The notes: a model not told the origin generated them from the letters alone. Counted from the stretch's first letter, positions 22,018 through 33,747 are shown. The stretch is DNA of 64,000 nucleotides from Powellomyces hirtus (GCA_025526995.1 JAHLKG010000011.1:248001-312000), one strand, 5' to 3'. Made by a program: numbers and translations.

Positions 22018-23050
22018 GCAGTTAAAGTACTCGCGCAAACCACCTCTAAGAGTCTGCGTTCAAGAATTTGCCGCGACCCCTCATGCTGAAGTTCCAGAAC
22101 TGGTGTTGTAAAAAGGAGCCGCTTCAAAATACTGACTTGACAGGTCACCCCTACATTATTATTCGCATGCTCGACGAGCGTCCCCGTGCATTATAAAACC
22201 ATATCTGGTAAGTGACAACCAGGAGGAAGTCCCGACCCAACCCCTGCTCGTCGTTCAGCATAACAGTTTGTGCACACAATCCGGTACAATACGCTGTTTG
22301 TCACATCATAAATAAAAGGACGCGCTCTATGAATAGCAAGCAAGGATTGCAATTTCGAGAAAGCTATTGATTACGTGATGCTTCTGATGAACAATAGGAA
22401 CTACAACAATCCCCATGGTGCCTAGTCCCAGCAAATGATGCGCTTACCTCGTTCCGAATTGAACAACACTCAGGATGTCAGGCGGTCACGGTGACTGGGC
22501 CAGAAACTTCCAAAACGATCAACAGCTTATCGCAAGTGAAGGTTGCCCTAGAGCGCCTATGGACGGCATTTGCGCGGCGCTCGGTGTCGAAAAGTGTGGG
22601 TCCACCGGAAAGATCGGGGGATCCCGAACTTTGCAAAAACTCGGCCACAATGATACGCCAGCAGGGATCAAGCATTGTTATGGACAATGATTCCTCATTA
22701 ATGAAAATGCAAAGGACCATCCATTGTATGGCACGTCGTCAGCTGGGGGGGGGGGGGCGGGGATGACGATGCAAAGGCTACGTAAGGACCGCATAAGGGG
22801 CTGCGATGACAGCGGATGGGCGTACAGATGGAGTGGGTTGGGTTCGCGAATCGGGGTAGGGTCAAGCTCCGATCTGCGGCCGCCGTCGACTCGTACTTGT
22901 CGCTATGATGTCAACGTAATTCAATCCTCATCATTTCCAGCCAAAACAAAGTTCACATCAACCCGCCAAATCGCTGAAAGCAGCCATTCTCGTATATTGG
23001 GCACCCAAAAATCTGTACAATCATCCTGAATCAGGTCTGCTGTCGTGGTA
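22018..23050. other. Intergenic region with G-run and one copy of a direct repeat
   Basis: No gene is supported in this stretch of about 1 kb. It holds a run of 13 G residues at 22745-22757 and one copy (22949-22981) of an imperfect direct repeat that recurs at 23677-23710. Confidence 0.45.
22745..22757 (+). repeat. Poly-G tract (13 G)
   Basis: Thirteen consecutive G residues are followed by C and four more G. Such tracts are length-unstable and can form quadruplex-like structures. Sequencing error in its exact length is possible. Confidence 0.8.
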
Positions 23051-23710
23051 TCATCGTTTCCCTCTGAAGCTCTTGTCAATTCCGTCGCCAAGCTCCTAAA
23101 TACGTTAGGGAATAGTCAGTGACGACGCCAAGCGAAAAACTGCGGCAGCTTCGGATACCTTTCGAAACTCTTCGATAAACTGAGACAAAGGGAGCAGAGG
23201 ATCGATCAGCTTGCGGCCAAAATGAAAGATCAGAACAGCATACAACTCACCGTTAGTACTTTAGCCTTTGTTTCCTCCAGCGCTTCAGGGTTGGCCATCT
23301 CATTCTGAATCTCGTTCGCCCGCTGTGCCCCTGGAAGAAACAGATACAAAGAGTAGATCTCAGTATCGCAAACTTTGTCAAAGGTATGTCGGTTCTTGTT
23401 TCGCACCTTTCCCGCTAAATTCTGATATCTTCTGGTCGGTTGTCTGCGCAAATCTCTGGAAAGTTCTGTTGTTGGCGAGCATCTCCACCAGATGAGTATG
23501 CAGTGCTTGTCTCCACGGAACCATGTCTGGATATCAATGCGATAATGCTACAAGGAGAATTTCGACGGGGGGAAAATCGAAACCAGTAGACTCGGAAATT
23601 CGACTAGTTCTAGTCGGATCATGTCAGCACAAGGTGGCTTGGCTTCTTCAAGGCAACTGCGCAATGCCGCCTCGGCAAGTTTCACATCAACCCGACAGAA
23701 TTCCGAAAGC
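22949..23710. repeat. Imperfect direct repeats flanking the 87-aa gene
   Basis: About 33 bp at 22949-22981 and 34 bp at 23677-23710 share a perfect core (cacatcaacccg) and similar flanks (aagtt before, gaaagc after). They lie in the same orientation on either side of the small gene. They could be chance, a shared regulatory site or remnants of a duplication. Confidence 0.4.
23051..23524 (-). CDS. Small uncharacterised protein of 87 residues
   Basis: Four exons (23407-23524, 23251-23330, 23159-23179, 23051-23095) join in phase with good GT-AG signals to give 87 residues starting MVPWRQALHTHLVEML. The composition is clearly protein-like, with Lys/Glu/Ala-rich helices (AQTTDQKISEFSGKGAQRAN, then NPEALEETKAKVLTFIEEF) and a basic end (DKSFRGKR). 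The third exon is only 21 nt (FIEEFRK); the intron after it has GTATCC, a CCTAAC branch site and TTAG. Reading through that intron instead would end after 25 codons. No signal peptide or membrane span is evident. I do not recognise the family, and no function is suggested. Confidence 0.6.
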
Positions 23711-24202
23711 GCACAAAATGTCAGTTCAGTGGCGACCCAGGTGTTCAGCGAGGGCGGATATGTAGATGCAGAGAGAAATCTGTTAAACACTGGTACGCCA
23801 AGGAGATAAACTGTGGACGCGTTCCTTGATTCCGTCGAAAGGTGACAATTCTCCAGAGAACAAATAGTTTTGCAGAGCTCATACTGGAGGTAGGATTGTT
23901 AATAATGGAATGGACAATACATTTACCCTCTCCCATAATGACATGCGTAGAGTGTCATCAATGCGATTGTCAATTGTGATTGGGACATGCCATGTTGTAC
24001 ATTAGATATTGGAAAAGGTGGGGTGAAAGTGAAAGATCCTAACGCAAAGTCCTGGGGCAGATGTAAGAGGAGAGGAGTGCGCTATCGACTGGTAAAATGA
24101 CAGCTTGCGGGAAAACATGCTGTCAGTGGGCGTGGCTTGACAATATCCAGCTTGGCCGCACGCGCGCCCTCTCACACCGTCCCGCAACCCAAAGACAATA
24201 CA
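23525..24202. promoter_or_regulatory. Divergent intergenic region
   Basis: This region lies between the 87-aa gene and the ABHD13-like gene. A minus-strand open frame at 23548-23790 (GTG start) has fairly protein-like composition (LSEFCRVDVKLAEAALRSC) but no domain or linked exons, so I leave it unannotated. Confidence 0.4.
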
Positions 24203-25693
24203 ATGGGCTTCGCCGATGCCATTCAGTGGCTGCTCAAGTATGCCACATACCTCGGCGTGACAGCAGCAACAGGAGGTGTCTTCCTTCTGTACTTTTACCA
24301 GAATAGTCTTATATGTAAGTTTGACCCGTTCGTCAATAATTGCATTGGTATTGGATCGATCTTGCGTCCTCTTACCATGCTTGGTGGCCCCTCTTTTCCA
24401 CGTTGTTAGACCCTGCGAATTTCCCTACCGGCTCGCGGACCGTTGTTGCTACGCCTGATGAGGCTGGGATGCCGGAATATGAGAACCTTACCATCACTAC
24501 ACGCGACAATGTCAAGATCAAAGCATACTATATTCCTTACCGGAAAGCGTCGGAGGCCAAAGAAAGTGAAGGAGGGCTGAGGAACAGGACTGAGAGTCAG
24601 AATGGAGAAATTGCAGATACTACCGTTCTGTATTGTCACGCAAACGCTGGAAACATGGTGAGCAGGGGCTTGTAAACATGTATCTTGCTCCGCCTTCCTG
24701 ACCCTGCCATTGCAGGGCCATCGTCTGCCTATTGCGCGCGTGTTCCACACTCGTTTCAAAACCAATGTAGTGATGTTTTCCTACCGCGGGTGGGTGATGG
24801 GCAACGCTGCTCTGGGTGGATCTCATATTGATTCACTGACATTCCTGGTTTCATTGTGTAGATATGGCACGAGTGAAGGATCTCCATCTGAGAAGGGTCT
24901 GAAGATTGATGCACAGGTGTGTAAGGTCCACCGCCCGAGATCCTTGCATTTTCACATTTTCTGACCATCAATGGTTGTAGGCAACGCTCAACTGGATTTT
25001 GGCCCATCCACAATTAAAGCATACTAAGATTGTTGTATATGGCCAATCTATCGGCGGGGCTGTCGCAATCAACCTTGCAGCCACCAATCAAGAGCACATT
25101 GCTGCTCTGATTGTCGAAAACACCTTCTTGACATTGGTAGGCACTTCTCCACTGACGACACGATACCCCATCTCTAACGCTTGCATATACTCTTGTCTCG
25201 TGTACAGCGCAAGCTCATCCCTTTCGTGATGCCTATGATCAGATATTTTACATTCTTGTGCCATCAGATCTGGGACTCCGAAGCGGCCATCAAGACCATT
25301 CCAAAAATGCCAATCATGCTACTCAGTGGAGGCCGCGACGAGCTCATCCCATCCGAGCAGATGCTGGCTCTGTGTTGCGCAGCGCGAAACGCCCGCGGCC
25401 GCCCGCATGTCACCGGTAAGGAAGAAACCTTCGAAACCGATCGCAACGATGTGCGGTTCGTCGTCTTCCCAAATGGCACGCACAACGAGACCTGTGTCCA
25501 GCCTGGCTACTTTGATGCAGTTCTTGCATTTTGGAACACCTTTGTTGTAGGCAATGGGTCCCCAGACGGGGCGAGGACATCGTCGGGTACAGTTCCTCAT
25601 GCTGTCCCAAGAAAAGGTGCTGGAGGTTTAGTTGATGCTGTCAAAGCGGTACAAAAAGGGGGAGCGGGGGCAAACTCGCCCGTTGGTTTGTAA
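24203..25693 (+). CDS. Bem46/ABHD13-like alpha/beta hydrolase
   Basis: Six exons (24203-24314, 24410-24657, 24716-24789, 24862-24916, 24981-25136, 25208-25693) encode 376 residues. An N-terminal membrane anchor (YLGVTAATGGVFLLYFYQ) precedes the hydrolase fold. Conserved pieces are LYCHANAGNMGHRLP (oxyanion region), FSYRGYGTSEGSPSEKGL, the nucleophile elbow YGQSIGGAV, the acid in LSGGRDELIP and the histidine in FPNGTHNETC, so the Ser-Asp-His triad is complete. Bem46 proteins are ER-linked and tied to cell polarity in yeasts; ABHD13 is the animal relative. The substrate is unknown. A Gly/Ala-rich tail of about 45 residues is extra. The start at 24203 follows from the anchor; an in-frame extension lacks support. 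Confidence 0.92.
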
Positions 25694-25887
25694 ATTAGAA
25701 CCCTTCCATCGTCAGATCTCTCTATTCGATGAACTTTATTCAAATTGATGGGTGCGTATTATTGATACGCCCCTGATGCCGAGAGTGTGGTGCATCTTTG
25801 GAATTGATCAAAAAGAAGGTGATAGATGCTAAGATTCCATTAGAATTATTTACAGTTCTAGAAAAAGCAGAACTTCAAAGTCGTGAT

Positions 25888-26830
25888 TTACGCCATGCTA
25901 GAAGAAGACAAAAACACAAGTCAGCTCGATGGTTTACGATACAGATACTGGGATTGTTGCGCATACCTGTCAATGAGAGAGTCTCTCATTTGGTTGACAA
26001 TATATGTGGGTTGAGCATCCTGGAGTTTGAAGATCGATTCTATCACGCTCAGTTCGGTACTGGTGGTGTCCAGTCCGGCAAAGGCGCTCCAGTCATTCAC
26101 GACCAGACCGGCACCGATGAGGTCTGAACCACGGTTGACGGTTCCAGCCACGAGAGGTATCTGTAGCAGCGAAGAGAGTTCGTCCTGGTCCTCGACTGAT
26201 GTCTTCGGGTGGACGATACCACCCTGGTTGGACAGACCGCAGTAGGATCCGACCAACACGTTTCCAGCAATCGTCTGTCTGAACACCTCAACCTTCAGCA
26301 CGTCGGCAATGATCTCCTCAGTTTCCCGGTCGACATCGGGGTGTACCAGCGCCACGTAGTCGTTGCAGGCAATCACGTTTCCGAGAGCGGACAAACGCTC
26401 CTCTACTCGCTGAATGGCGACAGTGTCAGGAAGGGAATTTCGAATGTGTTGCAGCTCCTGGTCGGTGGTGGTGTTTGGCAGCAGCAGACCGTGTCGGTTT
26501 CCGGCGGTCAGACGGCCAATAATCCGGGTGCCGCCAATGGAGGTGTGGACAACGGGGATAACGTCGGCGAGCTCGGACTCGAACACACTGTAAAGGAAGC
26601 ATCCGCTACCTGTGAGCCTCGGTGTATCATACGCAGTGTCTCAGTTCCAGAGAGACCGACCTGTAGAAGTTCTCAGATCCTCCAATGGCAACAAGAGCAT
26701 AGGAGTTGGTCAAGCGAGAAAAGACACCAATGTCGTTGCTGTTCTCAAATTGTGCACCTGGAAGAAAGCATTAGAGATCAGCATTGCCCTGACCGCAAGC
26801 GAGACTTTCTCTCAACTTACGAGTAGCCAT
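25888..26830 (-). CDS. TIF6: Eukaryotic translation initiation factor 6 (60S anti-association factor)
   Basis: Four exons (26821-26830, 26661-26757, 25967-26587, 25888-25897) encode 245 residues, exactly the human length. eIF6 binds the 60S subunit in nucleolus and cytoplasm and blocks early joining to 40S. It starts [20 protein letters not shown], has [41 protein letters not shown] and [11 protein letters not shown], and ends [11 protein letters not shown]. The first and last exons are only 10 nt each. Without the last splice (intron 25898-25966) the frame would run on to 25921 and add an unrelated tail. Exon phases agree throughout. Confidence 0.95.
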
Positions 26831-27572
26831 TTTGGTGAAGTGGTGAGTAGGAAAGATTTGTTTGCGATGCAGGTATGTAGATGCTCCAAAATCGGGTTAA
26901 ATGTCCAACTGCGGGGGTCTAAAGAATGAGGGAGGTTTTGACCAAAAAAATTGTGGGCAAGCACCAGGTTGTGGTTTGCAAATCCACCTTCTTGCCCTCC
27001 GCGTTTCGATTTGAGGCTTGCGAGGGACAAGAGAAGACGAGAAGTGGCACGGTCACTGCGCGGACTACAGAGGCTTATGCTGAATGGAGGTCCGGTATTA
27101 CTTGAGAGTGACGTAAGCAGCGCATCTCAGAAGCGTTCCGCTCACTGAAGAGGGTCAAGGGCAGATGCGAAGCAGGAGGGAAAACGAAGACGGATTTGAA
27201 AATGGTGACTAGGAGGTTCCATTCTTAAGGGTCGAAAACAGTTGCTGTAAAGGTTGTTCGACCTGGCCGCTTGATGCGTCAGGTTGATTGTATTGAACGA
27301 TGTGACGGCAGACAGATGTCAGGTTTTACTCCGACGCGTGCAGTTTATGGTTATAACCGGCATCTGCTACAAGTCGACCAAATTTTTTCTGATCAATAGG
27401 TATCGCTGCGCCAAAAGCTTACAGTTCGTGGGATTTCTTGTTCCCATTGTTTCATTGAGGGCCTGTTGATCAGATCAGTAAATAACGTCCCATTCTCAAC
27501 TAAAAACTGGAGATACCGTGCCACGGGTTCTCCTTCCAATGTGTTTATGTTCGCATATCTAAACTGTCTACT
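26831..27572. promoter_or_regulatory. Upstream region of eIF6
   Basis: These 742 bp run from the eIF6 start codon to the stop codon of the PPPDE-Trx-PUL gene. I see no gene; it should contain the eIF6 promoter and the neighbour's 3' UTR. Confidence 0.45.
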
Positions 27573-30208
27573 CTAGAAGACCTTCATCAATGATCCAACC
27601 TCTTTACACAACTTTATAATGCTTTCCTTCCTTTTGATGTCACTTTCTTCCAGTCTCTGATTTGGTGTAGCAGAGTCGGACTGGGGCGTGGCCTTCAGCT
27701 TCTTGTTGCTTTCTAGCTTCGTCTCCCGTGACTCACGTTTCGCATCTATCGTATCTGCCATGCCGACGGCAGAAGCGAGTTGCAGGATGGGATCCGTGGC
27801 GTAATGGAGGAGATGAGCGAGAGCTGTGAGCAGGCGCAGGACTGAGGATATGATGAATTAGCACAAAGAAACAAGTCACTACTTCATCCACAGAAAGCCT
27901 AATTAAAAGATTGTACGACTATCATGGAGACTCACCAATCTCATCATCTTCCTCAGTTGCCAACGCGTTGCCGGCTGCCGCCAAAATTTCCGCGATCCAT
28001 TCCTCATGCACGCCAACATCTTCCACACCTGCTGCAACTCCCGCAGCTGTCTGACGAGACTTTGCCTCCTCAACGGCAATGTTGAAGGCCAGCGACGCTG
28101 CGTCTTTACGAACCACAGCTTCCGGTGAAAGCAGAGAGTCAATGAGCACCGCGGTTAAAATGGTGCGATGCGGCGTACTGCGTGCGGCAACGTCCGTCGT
28201 GCGGTCTAACGAGAGACTGTACTTTATTGATTCAGCGTCAGTAAATAGATTGCAGGCCTGATTGCAGAAAAGATTGCATAAGAAACTTGAGTACGGCGAA
28301 ATGAACATGCACTTGATGACTAACCAGGCGTAAAGCCATGAGGCGAACCGCTTTGGGCACCGCCTGCTCTCGCTCTTGATCTCCACAGCCATACTTGGCG
28401 AGGAGGGACATGAACGTCACACCTGCAATCACCAATGTGTCAGTAACGAGACTTGCACAAATGGTAACACAATGTGCCAACCTGTCTTCCGGGCAAGGTA
28501 CTTTTGCCGCACGCCAGCGTCAAGAGCCATGAGTCTCAATATATCGAGCGCAGGGAACACACGTTCCATCGGTAAGCTCTCCAGCATCCAATCAACAGCC
28601 TTGACTAATTCAGCAGTGATGTTCAGCTCTGCTGTGCTCTCATTCTCAAACTTGTTCTTCAATGCACTTTGTAAGGCTGGGATAGCAGCCTGCATTTCCT
28701 TTGGTGCGTCAGTGCAGAAGGTTTGTAGTTTAGCGAAAATTGCGTCCAAGGAAGTGGCGCGGCTGTATAAAATAGGGTTGGACGACATGCTGTCGAGGGT
28801 GGGAGTGCGTATCTTCGCATGCGGGTGGGCTGAAAGGACGAGAAGATAAGCCAAAATCCCGATTTACAAGATGTGTAGATTCCATCACGGTGGCACATAC
28901 GTGGGAATGCAGTGTAGAGCAGCAATTCCATCTGAGTTTTGAGCTCCTGCTTGTTGGCGCCGGAGAACTGGGCAGTCTGGGTCATATCAGAACCAATAAG
29001 TAATTTGTACCATAGATGTACATGCTAGAAATTGATCGTATTACCTTCTTCCCATCCAAAAAGAACACGAACGTTGGTGTTGCAGTAATCTGGTACTGAG
29101 CCGCGATATCTCTCGCCGAGGGCACTTCTACCTTGACTCCCACAATCTTATTTGTATCGGAGCGCGCCGCCTCCCCCATGCCAGTCTGTCGGTACTCTGC
29201 GTTGAAATGGCCAACTAGCCGCTCAAACTCGGGACTTATGACACGGCACGGTGGGCATGTCTGAGCAGTGAAGTCCACCACGACGCATCGGTGCGATGCA
29301 ATGATCGAGTTGAATTGTGTCAAGTTGTTTGCAATTTGCAGAGCTGTGGAAGAGGTAGGACCTGATTGCGCGGCCGCCGCGACATTTCCCACCAAACTTG
29401 CGAGCGCAGGGGAGAGGGGATTGGTGTGAGTTGCTGCGGCGGAGGCTGCTGCGGCGGATCGAGCCACTTGCGATGGTCCGAACATGTTCTCAAGCATCGG
29501 GCGCAACGATTGACCAAAAGGACTAGTGGTGGAAATCATTTAGGATTAGTTGCGACCTCTCTCCACCCAATCAGTGTTTGAGCTCACGTGTTAAGAAACT
29601 CTGCAGGTAGCCCGGTAATATGCGCAGGAATGTCTTTGCCAACCAGAAAGTTACAAAGCTCATTTGAAAATGTATCTGGAGCGCAACAGATTAACCAACG
29701 TCTCTATGATGGACTGCAAGTAGGCCTGTCACTTACTGCAGTTGTTGTCAAGAAGATGGTATTTGTCAGCCCTACGGATCAGGGACCGCCATGAACACCA
29801 AGTTGAGTCCGGGCTCTCGACGAAAAAGGAGGGCTTCACAATACAGCGGTCTACTCACGTCCATGCTTCTTTCATCCCTTCTAAATACTCCAGGAACATG
29901 TCGCGCGGGATCTGTGTTTGACCCATTGGAATGACTTGGAGTGGAACGCCGTGGTGGGTTTGTCCAGGACGGGATTCCATGATACCTTGTCCGAAGAAGT
30001 ACTCCACGCCATAGACCTATTCCAGCATACGAGATCAGCAGAATGACATGAGAGCCACATCGCAAGTTCGCATTACAAAGCCTACCACGACGGAAGTGTG
30101 CCAAATGCCGTCGATTTGCCGGCCAGTCAGTTGTCTAGACATCATGCGGGCCATTCCCTGAGAGAGATCGTACAGGTACAGCTGCACGGAGGATTCCATT
30201 TGTGACAT
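27573..30208 (-). CDS. PPPDE deSUMOylase-like + thioredoxin + PUL domain protein
   Basis: Ten exons (30086-30208, 29859-30016, 29737-29771, 29588-29675, 29045-29522, 28901-28976, 28482-28829, 28325-28422, 27936-28257, 27573-27841) encode 664 residues. The N-terminal PPPDE peptidase domain has its His in GIWHTSVVV (His37), [12 protein letters not shown], and its Cys in LLDNNCNTFSNEL (Cys105). A thioredoxin domain follows with a complete CPPC active site (224-227; [12 protein letters not shown]) and [13 protein letters not shown]. The C-terminal half (about 330-664) is a PUL armadillo-like domain of the type that binds Cdc48/p97 ([24 protein letters not shown]). PPPDE enzymes remove SUMO or ubiquitin, so a redox-linked role in Cdc48-dependent protein turnover is plausible; that is inference. 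Confidence 0.92.
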
Positions 30209-31616
30209 TATTGTAAAGTTCGTTTTGATTTGTGGTGCTTTTTGAGAGCCAAGTGGGAGCTCGGGTGAGGTTATGTTCGCCGGGGAGTGTGTGAGCTGTC
30301 CCTCCCTGTCAATCGTGGCTTACGTGGCTAAAGGATGTGGCTGTGCAACCAAGAATGACGGCACGCGCTTCGACAGATCAATGCACGCAAAAGCCGGAGA
30401 TGCTCTTCCATACCGGAGTTTCTGGCAGCAGCTTGCGATGCAGCAAAACAGATTGAGGTGTCGTTCTACATTGGATTTCCAGGAGCAGGCGGACACTCGA
30501 ATGTGCCGCAAAGTTGCTGACAGGTTTGCATCCACATTAAGCGCTGATCTGTTTCAGTACGGCTTTTACATGCATCGAACCCTTCTTTTCAAACGTTCGA
30601 GCACTTGACCACATAATCTTTTGTGCTTCTTCATCAAATTTCCGAACTTATCAAAGTAGCTACATCGTTCTTTGTGGAATGCACATTTGATTAGAAGCAA
30701 CGTTAACGTTGGCACATATGATACGATGTCAGGCCCTACGGCTTAATAATCCGCACTGTCCAGGTTGAACGCAATGACCTGCATCTGATCAGAATGCGGT
30801 TGGCGGTTGCGGCCAACAACGGTCTGCGCCTGATGGAGTCGTTGATAGGGGTGTCGACCTCGAGGAGTGACAGGATGTTATGTGCAACATACATTCTTTG
30901 GCAGGTGGCCAAGGAGCTGGTATAGCTGTGCTAATCTTTACCGTTCAATCTAAATGAGATGTCGCCCGATGAGCAGCGAAACTTCACTGTGGGTGAATGA
31001 TAGCTTTGATGCGTCAAATAAGGACGATCGTAGTTCGAGTGGTAATAGGGGCCTGTAGCCAAACTGGGGGCACCTCATACAGAATCTTCATAATACGCGT
31101 GCATGTTGTTCTCGAAGATGGGCGTGACGTGGCGCACTTCATGAATGGGAGTCCAACGCGTGGCGAGCATGTCGCCGACTTTCAGACACACACCCCATCA
31201 CGCCGTATGTTATTGCGCCAGACATCGGCGCCCATACTATTTGTGTTTGGCGCATCCCAAGTGGTAAAGAAGCAAACGAATCCGACATATGCTTCGCTTT
31301 CTGATATGATTTGGTCTGGCCAGTTGTCCTTGACGAGGAACATTCCCCACACTTTCGTGCATGGCGTTTCAGAACATGCGTTGCTCACACTTGGTGGACT
31401 CACTCCAGGAGGCTGCGGGATCCGGGCGCGTGAGTTCACAGACCCGCTGCGCCACATGCATCGGCGTCACACGTCACCTGCCAGTTTCACATTCCCCCAC
31501 GCGCACCGCTTGGCGAACCCACCCCTTATTCTGTTCCTTATCTGCCAACCGCACTTTTCCCATCCCAAAACCACATTCAAACAACACAGTCCCCACGCAC
31601 CAGCAAAATCTAAACA
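30209..31616. promoter_or_regulatory. Divergent intergenic region of 1.4 kb
   Basis: This region lies between the PPPDE-Trx-PUL start and the PBI2-like gene. A long open frame from 30997 exists upstream of and in frame with the first PBI2 codons, but it has no domain. The MSAKTG start and splice structure of the real gene explain its end. No RNA gene was recognised. Confidence 0.4.
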
Positions 31617-32115
31617 ATGTCTGCCAAAACAGGTGTGCATTGGCACCGGTCGCGGTAATGCTTGGGGGAGCATGGGCATGTCCTTAACTGATTCCCACAT
31701 AGGATCGTACATCGTCGTCTTCAAACCCGACACTCCTGACCACGTCATTGAAAAGGCCGCGAAAGATGTTGAAGCTTCTGGTATGCTGGTGGAGGCTTGT
31801 TGATGCTGTGTTTCTTGGAAGCGGCACTGTCTACGAGCGTGTTTATGGTCTTGGTGATTGATTGTTTGTCTCTTTTCGTAGGCGGCAAGATTGGCCACCG
31901 TTACGATTCAACAATGAAGGGCTTCAGTGCAACGGTGCCGGATCAAGTCATTAGTGAGTACTTTCGTCTATTTTGCAGTGGACCCGGTTTTGTTGCATGC
32001 TGACAAGTCTCTTGGTATCTTTCCAGCGACATTCCAAGCACACGAGAACCTGGATTACATCGAAGCGGATGGGGAAGTCACTGCGTACGCAAAGAGCGTT
32101 GGCATCGGAAAATAG
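31617..32115 (+). CDS. PBI2: Proteinase B inhibitor-like protein (inhibitor I9 domain)
   Basis: Four exons (31617-31632, 31703-31780, 31882-31953, 32027-32115) give an 84-residue protein that is all one I9 domain. It begins MSAKTGSYIVVFKPDTPDHV, continues KAAKDVEASGGKIGHRYDST and MKGFSATVPDQVI, and ends VTAYAKSVGIGK. I9 domains are normally propeptides of subtilisin-type proteases. Free-standing versions such as yeast Pbi2p inhibit vacuolar protease B and assist vacuole fusion. No signal peptide is visible, so it is probably cytosolic. The initiator exon is only 16 nt. The length matches Pbi2p (75 aa) and Pleurotus inhibitor IA-1. Confidence 0.92.
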
Positions 32116-32960
32116 ATCTTTGCATGCGATAAAAATAAATTCGTTGCACGTCTAGTTTGGAATTTACGTGGGGGTTCCATTGTTCTGAGCGCTGTTGCAG
32201 AACAAGCATGCATTCACGTTGCTGATTGCACGCAAGCGATTGAGCGGCTCTCCACAGCCTGAATTTGTTAAGCACAAAAAATTTCATGAGAACTACACCA
32301 GGGAACCGCTAAACAAGGAAGATCTTGCTCCCACACAGACGGAAATTGGCTGTACTATGCTTTCAAGATCATGCAAGCTGATCGTAAACTTCTCGCACTG
32401 GTTCAGGTTGTCCGAGTGGGCTACGATCTGGCATACCTTTCTCGATCTTTTAGTAAGTTGCCTGCCGATTGAGATGTCCGTGAGTGAATCATGTATCGTC
32501 ACAGCAATTAACAATCCGCGGGTTCATAAACGCGCTCTAGCATTGAGAGGATAATTGATCTGACACAAGTTACTACCCGGAGCGCTTTCGCAGCCCCACT
32601 GATTGATGTTTGCAAAACTGAGCTAACTATAGATAGCTAGATACATTCCACATGCATTAAGCTAACGGTTGTTCTGAACCGGGGAACTCATCCACCGCAT
32701 CACAATGATAGTTCCTATTAGGGCTGGATCCCAGATGTCTTGGTGGTGGAAGGATTTTCAGATACTGTAGTGTAAGATCTTCGCTTTGGCAGGCAGTCAA
32801 CCTGTATCTAGATTGAAATACCCAGATTTGGGTTAATTGCTGACTAGATGTAGGCAGGGATAGAGTGAGAGCTGCGCGTGTTGCGCGCGATTCAGCGCTC
32901 CCGAGTCAACGTCCATTCCTGCAATTTCCATCTCACCCCAATTCATTCACCACCTTCATC
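32116..32960. promoter_or_regulatory. Intergenic region upstream of centrin
   Basis: These 845 bp lie between two plus-strand genes. I see no supported gene; the part near 32880-32960 is C/T-rich and probably the centrin promoter and 5' UTR. Confidence 0.45.
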
Positions 32961-33747
32961 ATGGTACGTCCTGTTACTCTCGCTATCCTTATTTCACGGT
33001 ACAGCCCTCGCTCCGAATAACTTTCTTCTCATTCCACAACCACTTTTTCAGGCTACATCCAGCTACCGTCCCAAACCTGCTGGCGGCGGCTCAACGAGCA
33101 CAAAACGCACGGGCGGGCCCGCTCCAACATCTAGCACCAACAAACCCGCGCACGACCTGACTCCCGACCAAAAGCAAGAGATCCGAGAAGCCTTTGACTT
33201 GTTTGATACGGACGGGTCCGGCACGATCGACACCAAGGAGCTCAAGGTGGCCATGCGCGCACTGGGCTTTGAACCAAAAAAGGAGGAGCTGAAGAAAATG
33301 ATTGCTGAGGTGGATCGGAGTGGGAGTGGGGTGATTGATTTCAACGATTTTTTGGAGTTGATGACGAGCAAGATGGTAAGACCGAGGACACGAAAAATGC
33401 TTGTTTTTATGACGCGTCCGATCTTTTGATGACCAAACATACTTCACAAAACGCAGTCGGAGAAAGATTCTCGAGAAGAGATCGTGAAAGCATTCCGTCT
33501 GTTTGATGACGACGATACAGGGAAGATATCTTTCAAAAACCTGAAGCGCGTCGCAAAGGAGCTGGGCGAGAATTTGACCGATGAGGAATTGCAGGAGATG
33601 ATTGATGAGGCGGATCGGGATGGCGATGGGGAAATCAGCCAGGAGGAGTTTTTGCGAATCATGAAGAAAACGGTAACCCATTCTAGTTTTCATATTCAAC
33701 TCATGAAGGTACACTGACATCGCCAACTTTTACAGAACCTATACTAG
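32961..33747 (+). CDS. CDC31: Centrin (caltractin / Cdc31-like)
   Basis: Four exons: 32961-32963 (only the ATG), 33052-33375, 33457-33672 and 33736-33747, giving 184 residues. Four EF-hands are visible with loops [36 protein letters not shown] and [12 protein letters not shown]. The ending KKTNLY matches centrins (KKTSLY). An N-terminal tail of about 40 residues rich in Gly, Pro, Ser and Thr precedes the first EF-hand, longer than in most centrins. EF2 has Ser and Gly in calcium-contact positions that fit weak binding. Centrins organise basal bodies, centrosomes or spindle pole bodies and join TREX-2 and DNA repair complexes. The intron directly after the start codon hides the true N-terminus from a simple reading-frame search. 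Confidence 0.95.

Noticed and set aside
23548..23790. Minus-strand frame with protein-like composition
   Set aside because: It starts only with GTG, no partner exons were found, and it overlaps the putative promoter of two divergent genes.
31405..31460. tRNA-like GTGGCGCAGCGGG on the minus strand
   Set aside because: It resembles a tRNA D-arm start, but no TTCRA T-loop or paired acceptor stem lies at the right distance.
30997..31616. Long open frame upstream of the PBI2-like gene
   Set aside because: It has no domain, an odd composition, and its apparent homology comes only from the last codons, which belong to the spliced PBI2-like exons.
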